Part shown: positions 5,693 to 9,515 of the stretch, in pieces
Layout of the letters: the number at the start of each line of letters is the position of its first letter
How positions within the stretch are numbered: the stretch's first letter is position 1
Origin: Hyphomicrobiales bacterium
Lineage (GTDB): Bacteria; Pseudomonadota; Alphaproteobacteria; Rhizobiales; Rhizobiaceae
Direction of reading: 5' to 3'
Assembly: GCA_015654965.1 (NCBI GenBank)
Contig: JAATGD010000210.1
Location: 1 to 9,515, forward strand
DNA length: 9,515 bases
Position numbers and translations under genes: made by a program
Notes under the pieces: model-generated
Databases searched by the model: none
Told to the model about the DNA's origin: nothing
What the model saw: the letters and a program-made list of their open reading frames with translations, nothing else

Positions 5693-6912
5693 CAAGTCCG
5701 TTGCAAGAGGGGTTGCACTGTCGGACCAAGCTGTGGCTTGGCTTTTTCCTCGCTTGCCGCCACAGGCTTTGCAGCGACGACGCCCTTCTTGCCCCAGCCG
5801 ATGCTCGGCAGCCATTCAAGGTAATAGGCAAGCGCGAACTGCATGACGATACCCGTTGCAATAAGAAGCGTGTCATAAGGCAGGCCACCGGGGTTCACAA
5901 GCTTCATGACCTGCGCAACCATGGCAAGCAATGTGCCGGCAATAAAGACCGGCAAAGAATGTTTGCCGAGAATGGCCAGCGGATTTTCAGGTGCGGTGCG
6001 GGCCATGTTTGAGAGTGTCGGCACGATCGCAATCAGATAGGCCATGGCCAGAACATGCAGAAGACGTGGACCCGACAGAAATGTCTTGTCAAAACCGGTC
6101 AGGATCATCGGCAGTCCCATCGACGCATCGATATGCCAGAGCGGAAGACGCACCCACGCAAGCGACAGGATCAGATAGCCGACGGCAAGCGCGATCAGCA
6201 TGGGATGCTTTGGCAACTCCCCGCCGCGGCGCACATGGATGACTCCGGCAATGCCGATGGCAAACAGGAACTGCCATGACAGCGGGTTGAGGAACCAAAC
6301 CCCTTCGGTCGGATAATTGACCGGCGCGACATGATAAAGACCCGACAAAAACCACGCCGTGCCTGAAACGCCCAGCATCAACGGCAGGCTGATACGCGCC
6401 AGCAATAGCAGCATGGGTGTCAGGACCAGCATCACAGCATACATCGACAGGATGTTGTTATAGCCAAGCTGATGGCCGAGCGTGACCAGACCGAACAGAG
6501 CCTCGACCGGCTGCTTGATGAGCGGGCCGATATTAATCTGCGTCAAGAGTTCCGAGCGTTTGAGAAAGATGGCGGCACCCGCAAAAATCGCGATGGTCGC
6601 AAGCGTCGTCATCAGGTGCGCCGTATAAAGCACGCCTGCGCGCCGCCACATCTTCATCGACAGGAGAAGCTGGTTGCCGGGCGCAAATTTATTGCCATAG
6701 GCAAGCGCGACTGCCATGCCCGAAATCAGCACGAAAGCTTCTGCCGAATCGGAAAAGCCCAGATTCTTGTGCGTGAAATGCTCATAGATCGTACCCGGCA
6801 CATGATTGATGAAAATCGTCAACAAAGCGAGTGCGCGAAACACGTCAATGCGTGTATCGCGAATTTTCGCGATCGATGCGGGCATTCCTTCGTGAGCGGT
6901 CGCAATGTTCAT
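5692..6912 (-). CDS. opgC: OpgC-family membrane acyltransferase (periplasmic/cyclic glucan succinylation)
   Basis: This 406-aa inner-membrane protein of the OpgC family is expected to transfer succinyl groups to osmoregulated periplasmic glucans; in Brucella these are cyclic beta-1,2-glucans, and an OpgC-type gene there has been called cgm. The diagnostic N-terminal block is intact: RIDVFRALALLTIFINHVPG (21-40) with R21, D23, R26 and H37, the Arg/Asp/His arrangement of acyltransferase-3-like enzymes. FSDSAEAFVLISGMAVALAY (53-72) follows. About ten hydrophobic segments run through to residue 370, then a Lys/Ala/Pro-rich tail (374-406) that is probably cytoplasmic. The ATG at 6912 has only a weak purine site upstream. 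The gene stands alone: divergent from the 7298 gene and closed by its own terminator at 5671-5692. Substrate and acyl group are inferred from the family. Confidence 0.88.
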   Translation of the reverse strand: MNIATAHEGMPASIAKIRDTRIDVFRALALLTIFINHVPGTIYEHFTHKNLGFSDSAEAFVLISGMAVALAYGNKFAPGNQLLLSMKMWRRAGVLYTAHLMTTLATIAIFAGAAIFLKRSELLTQINIGPLIKQPVEALFGLVTLGHQLGYNNILSMYAVMLVLTPMLLLLARISLPLMLGVSGTAWFLSGLYHVAPVNYPTEGVWFLNPLSWQFLFAIGIAGVIHVRRGGELPKHPMLIALAVGYLILSLAWVRLPLWHIDASMGLPMILTGFDKTFLSGPRLLHVLAMAYLIAIVPTLSNMARTAPENPLAILGKHSLPVFIAGTLLAMVAQVMKLVNPGGLPYDTLLIATGIVMQFALAYYLEWLPSIGWGKKGVVAAKPVAASEEKAKPQLGPTVQPLLQRT

Positions 6913-7297
6913 TCAACAGCCTGCCTGTGTCTGGTACCTGTTTGGGTTCAAAGACACAACCATTGAGATGCCATGCCTTTTATTCCGAAATGTCGTCGCA
7001 GCCAAAAGCCGAAACAACGCCCGATCCTTCCGGTTATATTCACCATCGGTGATCAGGGCCTATATACGCTTTAAATCTCGGCACAATCTGGTTGGTTCCA
7101 ATCAACTTTCATTCCAGTGGATAACATAATGCCAGCCCTGCCCATCGCAGAGCCGCCGCGCCCGCTCCATCCACCACCTTGCGGTTGCATCACATAAAGA
7201 TGCGGAAACAAATAGATAGAGTGTGGCGCGCCTTTGCGATAAACAGAACGCATTCGCTGCCTGAATTCCATCACGTTTGTCCCGTTAGGCTTGATTC
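6913..7297. other. divergent promoter region between opgC and the ThiE-like gene
   Basis: These 385 bases must contain the start sites for opgC (leftward) and the rightward ThiE-like/Sel1 genes. I found no convincing gene. A 67-codon minus-strand frame (7071-7274) exists but has no recognisable motif or good ribosome-binding site. Visible structure includes a small inverted repeat TCACC-ATC-GGTGA (7040-7052), TATATA at 7061-7066 resembling a leftward -10 but with no well-spaced -35, and a short stem GCATC/GATGC (7187-7203). Confidence 0.5.
7040..7052. repeat. short inverted repeat, possible operator
   Basis: TCACC (7040-7044) and GGTGA (7048-7052) are perfect inverted arms around ATC. The repeat lies about 130 bases upstream of opgC, close to an AT-rich leftward promoter-like patch. 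Arms of five bases are common by chance, so this is only a candidate. Confidence 0.25.
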
Positions 7298-7957
7298 ATG
7301 AAAACATCCGAAACGCAATCTTCCCCAGAACGCTGCCGCCTCGTGCTGGTCGCCCCTCCTCTTGCAGACGGCGATGCACTGGCGAGACTGCTGACATCCG
7401 CGCTTTCGGGCGGCGATGTCGCAAGCGTCATTCTGGATACGGGCGATCTCAATGAAACGACATTTCAGACCGTCGCGCAAAAGGTGGTGCCAATCATTCA
7501 GGAAAAAGGTGCGGCGGCGATCATTTTAAACGATACGCGCATCGCGGGTCGCGTGGGTGCTGATGGCATCCATATTGAGGGCAAGGCGGCAGAGCTTGCC
7601 GAAGCAATCGAAAAACATGCCCCCAAGATGATCGTCGGTACGGGAAATCTGCGTGACCGCCACGGTGCCATGGAAATCGGCGAATTACAGCCCGATTACA
7701 TCTTCTTCGGCAAGATCGGCGCGGATAACAAGCCCGATGCGCATCCCCGTAACCTTTCCCTTGCTGGGTGGTGGTCGGAAATGGTCGAAATTCCCAGCAT
7801 TGCCCAGGCCGGCAATGAACTGCAAAGCATCATCGCAGCCGCTGAAACGGGTGCTGATTTCGTAGCCCTCGGCCATGCCGTCTTCGATGCTGAAGACCCG
7901 GCGGAAGCCGTACGCCAAGCCAACCTTCTGCTCGATGAGCACGCGCCTCGCTTTTAA
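7298..7957 (+). CDS. ThiE/TenI-fold protein, divergent thiamine-phosphate-synthase-like
   Basis: This 219-aa cytoplasmic protein looks like a TIM-barrel of the thiamine phosphate synthase/TenI superfamily. Matching pieces are AAAIILNDTRIAGRVGADGI (73-91) with the ND pair (78-79), GADGIHIEG (87-95, canonical GADGVHLGQ), MIVGTG (111-116), DYIFFGKIG (133-141), EIPSIAQAG (164-172) and TGADFVALGHAVF (184-196). Expected catalytic features are missing or altered. There is no QxRxK motif after strand 2; the GxSxH turn reads GTGNLRDRH; the FPTxTK phosphate-binding loop is replaced by GADNKPDAHP; and the usual GGI near the end is not evident. It may therefore not be a working ThiE. No thi gene or recognisable TPP riboswitch lies nearby. 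The gene is followed by the Sel1 gene after 56 bases with no terminator, suggesting one transcript. The ribosome-binding site (TTAGG) is weak. Confidence 0.7.
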   Translation: MKTSETQSSPERCRLVLVAPPLADGDALARLLTSALSGGDVASVILDTGDLNETTFQTVAQKVVPIIQEKGAAAIILNDTRIAGRVGADGIHIEGKAAELAEAIEKHAPKMIVGTGNLRDRHGAMEIGELQPDYIFFGKIGADNKPDAHPRNLSLAGWWSEMVEIPSIAQAGNELQSIIAAAETGADFVALGHAVFDAEDPAEAVRQANLLLDEHAPRF

Positions 7958-8013
7958 AACCCATTTGCCCGAAGACAGACCCCAGAAGATAGCCCAAGGT
8001 CCATTTGATACCC

Positions 8014-9069
8014 ATGAAGAACAGATTTCTTCTCGCTGCCGCTTTGACATTCATGCTTCCGGCCCTGCCCGTCTGGGCGGCGGGAGAGCATGTCCATGAA
8101 CAAAACGGGACTATTCCGGGTAATCACAAGAATAACAACGATGGCGGGGATGACAAACAGGACAAGCCGGTCATGCTGCCGCAACCGGCAAGCACCGCAC
8201 CCATGCCTTCTATCGATCCAAGCCGATTTGGCGACAAGCCTGCCGATGAAGCCTTTGGTGCCTTTCAGCGTGGCCTTTACCTGACGGCATTCAACCTCGC
8301 CAAGCCACAGGCGGAACAGGGCGACGCAGCCTCACAGACCCTGATTGCGGAGATCTATGCGCGTGGTCTGGGCGTTCCGGCAGACCAGAAACTTGCGGCG
8401 CAATGGTATGGCAAGGCGGCGGAAAATGGCGTCACCGAAGCGCAGTTTCGCTATGCCGCTTTGCTCCTTCAAGGCACCTATGTCAAAAAAGACAAGAAGA
8501 AGGCTGAAGAACTGATGCATAAGGCCGCCCAGGGCGGCAATGCCATGGCACAGTTCAATTATGGCCAGTTGCTGCTGATGGACCATCCCGGCAGTACAGG
8601 CCTCGACATGGCTTTCCCATGGTTTGAAAAGGCAGCCGAAGCAAAGCTTGCCGATAGCGAATATGCACTCAGCCAGATTTATGCCAACGGCACTGACAAG
8701 ATTGCTCGCGACGACAAACGCGCCCGCGAATATCTGATCCTTTCCGCACGCAAGGGATATGACACAGCGCAGTTCGATCTCGGACGCTGGCTTGTCGAAG
8801 GCCGGGGCGGGGATCGCGATTATGATCAGGGCTTTCGCTGGATGCAGCTTGCTGCGAACCGTGGCATGGTCATGGCGCAGGTCTGGCTGGCGCGTCTTTA
8901 CCGAGACGGACTTGGCACGGAAGGCGATACCGTCAAGGCGGCAGCTTGGTATATCATTGCCCAGCGCGCCGGATTTCGTGCGCCTGATCTCAATGACCTG
9001 ATGGATGGACTCTCCGACGAACAGATCAGGCAAGCTTTCGAGGCGGCCAACAATCTGCGGATTCGCTGA
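8014..9069 (+). CDS. secreted Sel1-repeat (TPR-like) protein
   Basis: This 351-aa protein probably acts in the periplasm. Residues 1-22 are a clear signal peptide (MKNR, then a hydrophobic core, then VWA at 20-22). A low-complexity, His/Asn/Asp-rich spacer (25-52) and a Pro-rich stretch follow. From about residue 78 to 320 there are five to six Sel1-type helical repeats, for example AEIYARGLGVPADQKLAAQW (112-131) and ARLYRDGLGTEGDTVKAAAW (293-312). Sel1 repeats form superhelical scaffolds for protein-protein contacts; no enzymatic domain is seen. ATG 8014 gives a normal signal peptide; an in-frame TTG at 8005 would add three residues and is better spaced from AAGG, so the start is slightly uncertain. 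It follows the ThiE-like gene by 56 bases and precedes efp by 205. Partner and function are unknown. Confidence 0.87.
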   Translation: MKNRFLLAAALTFMLPALPVWAAGEHVHEQNGTIPGNHKNNNDGGDDKQDKPVMLPQPASTAPMPSIDPSRFGDKPADEAFGAFQRGLYLTAFNLAKPQAEQGDAASQTLIAEIYARGLGVPADQKLAAQWYGKAAENGVTEAQFRYAALLLQGTYVKKDKKKAEELMHKAAQGGNAMAQFNYGQLLLMDHPGSTGLDMAFPWFEKAAEAKLADSEYALSQIYANGTDKIARDDKRAREYLILSARKGYDTAQFDLGRWLVEGRGGDRDYDQGFRWMQLAANRGMVMAQVWLARLYRDGLGTEGDTVKAAAWYIIAQRAGFRAPDLNDLMDGLSDEQIRQAFEAANNLRIR

Positions 9070-9274
9070 TTTTCTGCCTCTTATGAAAATTTGCATGGCT
9101 GTCTTTTTGCGTGCAGGCTTGCGCAAAGCGGCTTTTTGTGGTCTTGGAAGCACCGATTATCGCAGTTCGACTATCAAGACGCTTGTGCAATCACCGGATT
9201 GAACCCGGGCGGTTGCCATTTTGTCGTCATGCACCGAACCGCTACTGGTTTCACATTCATTCCGGATCAAGCTT

Positions 9275-9515
9275 ATGAAGATCAATGGTAACGAAATCCG
9301 CCCCGGCAACGTCATCGAACATGACGGCGGGCTGTGGGTTGCTGTCAAGACCAACGCCGTCAAGCCCGGCAAGGGCGGTGCCTATAATCAGGTTGAGTTG
9401 AAAAACCTCATCACCGGCACAAAGCTCAACGAGCGTTTCCGTGCGGCTGAAACCGTCGAACGCGTTCGTCTGGAACAGAAAGATTTTTCCTTCCTCTATG
9501 AACAGGGCGAAGCTC
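9275..9515 (+). CDS. efp: Elongation factor P, N-terminal part (cut by window edge)
   Basis: The first 80 codons of EF-P, the translation factor that binds between the P and E sites and relieves stalling at polyproline stretches. The N-terminal KOW-like domain is typical: MKINGNEIRPGNVIEHDGGL (1-20), then VKPGKGGA (29-36) with K33 in the position of the lysine that carries the beta-lysyl modification in many bacteria. LKNLITGTKLNERF (42-55) and the start of the OB domain follow. GGATCAAGCTT just upstream provides a modest ribosome-binding site. No modification gene (epmA/epmB) lies inside the window. The TolA seen at the left edge, with its Pro-rich tract, is the kind of protein whose translation EF-P assists, though it has few consecutive prolines. 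Confidence 0.97.
   Translation, partial: MKINGNEIRPGNVIEHDGGLWVAVKTNAVKPGKGGAYNQVELKNLITGTKLNERFRAAETVERVRLEQKDFSFLYEQGEA

Noticed and set aside
7119..7127. GTGGATAAC resembling a DnaA box on the minus strand
   Set aside because: It is a single copy with one mismatch to TTATCCACA and has no cluster or AT-rich unwinding region, so it is not an origin.
7071..7274. 67-codon minus-strand frame in the opgC upstream region
   Set aside because: No motif, no good ribosome-binding site, and it covers the region expected to hold the opgC promoter. A real small protein cannot be excluded without conservation data.
9104..9145. Weak hairpin GCTT/AAGC followed by a T-run after the Sel1 gene
   Set aside because: The stem is only four base pairs and the T-run is offset by GGC, too weak to call a terminator.
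8332..9153. 273-codon minus-strand open frame
   Set aside because: It is antisense to the Sel1-repeat gene, which has a signal peptide and repeats; the Cys-rich antisense product shows no family motif.

Overview
The window is a stretch of alphaproteobacterial housekeeping chromosome. It most resembles the Brucella/Ochrobactrum group of the Rhizobiales. This is inferred from protein character and gene order (rcdA, ruvC-ruvA-ruvB, ybgC, tolQ-tolR-tolA), from an OpgC-type cyclic-glucan modifier, and from TTAA-N7-TTAA (CtrA-like) and GANTC (CcrM-like) motifs near rcdA. No database search was run, so the genus is a recognition call. I see no phage, insertion sequence, CRISPR, tRNA, rRNA or toxin-antitoxin module, and nothing that clearly looks horizontally acquired.

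Layout, left to right. Positions 1-4638 are read on the minus strand and, in transcription order, hold ruvC, ruvA and ruvB (Holliday-junction resolution), ybgC (acyl-CoA thioesterase), then tolQ, tolR and the N-terminal part of tolA (cell-envelope Tol-Pal machine, cut by the left edge). The ruv-ybgC genes are packed 2 to 49 bases apart. A 332-base gap with two strong inverted repeats then separates ybgC from tolQ. Upstream of ruvC lies rcdA (4728-5237, minus), a regulator of proteolysis of the cell-cycle regulator CtrA.

Positions 5238-5691 form a 454-base non-coding block. It carries two TTAA-N7-TTAA boxes, three tidy stem-loops and two intrinsic terminators, and is the best place for something undescribed. 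The minus-strand reading looks like a small RNA gene of about 100 nt ending in a GC stem plus U-tract. opgC (5692-6912, minus) follows, coding for a multipass membrane acyltransferase expected to succinylate periplasmic glucans.

From 7298 rightward genes are read on the plus strand: a divergent ThiE/TenI-fold protein lacking most thiamine-phosphate-synthase signature residues, a secreted Sel1-repeat protein, and the first 80 codons of efp (elongation factor P). The 385-base region 6913-7297 is the divergent promoter region between opgC and this rightward group.

The most useful leads are the possible CtrA-rcdA feedback circuit with its neighbouring small-RNA candidate, the tandem hairpins ahead of tolQ, and the ThiE-like protein whose routine label is doubtful.
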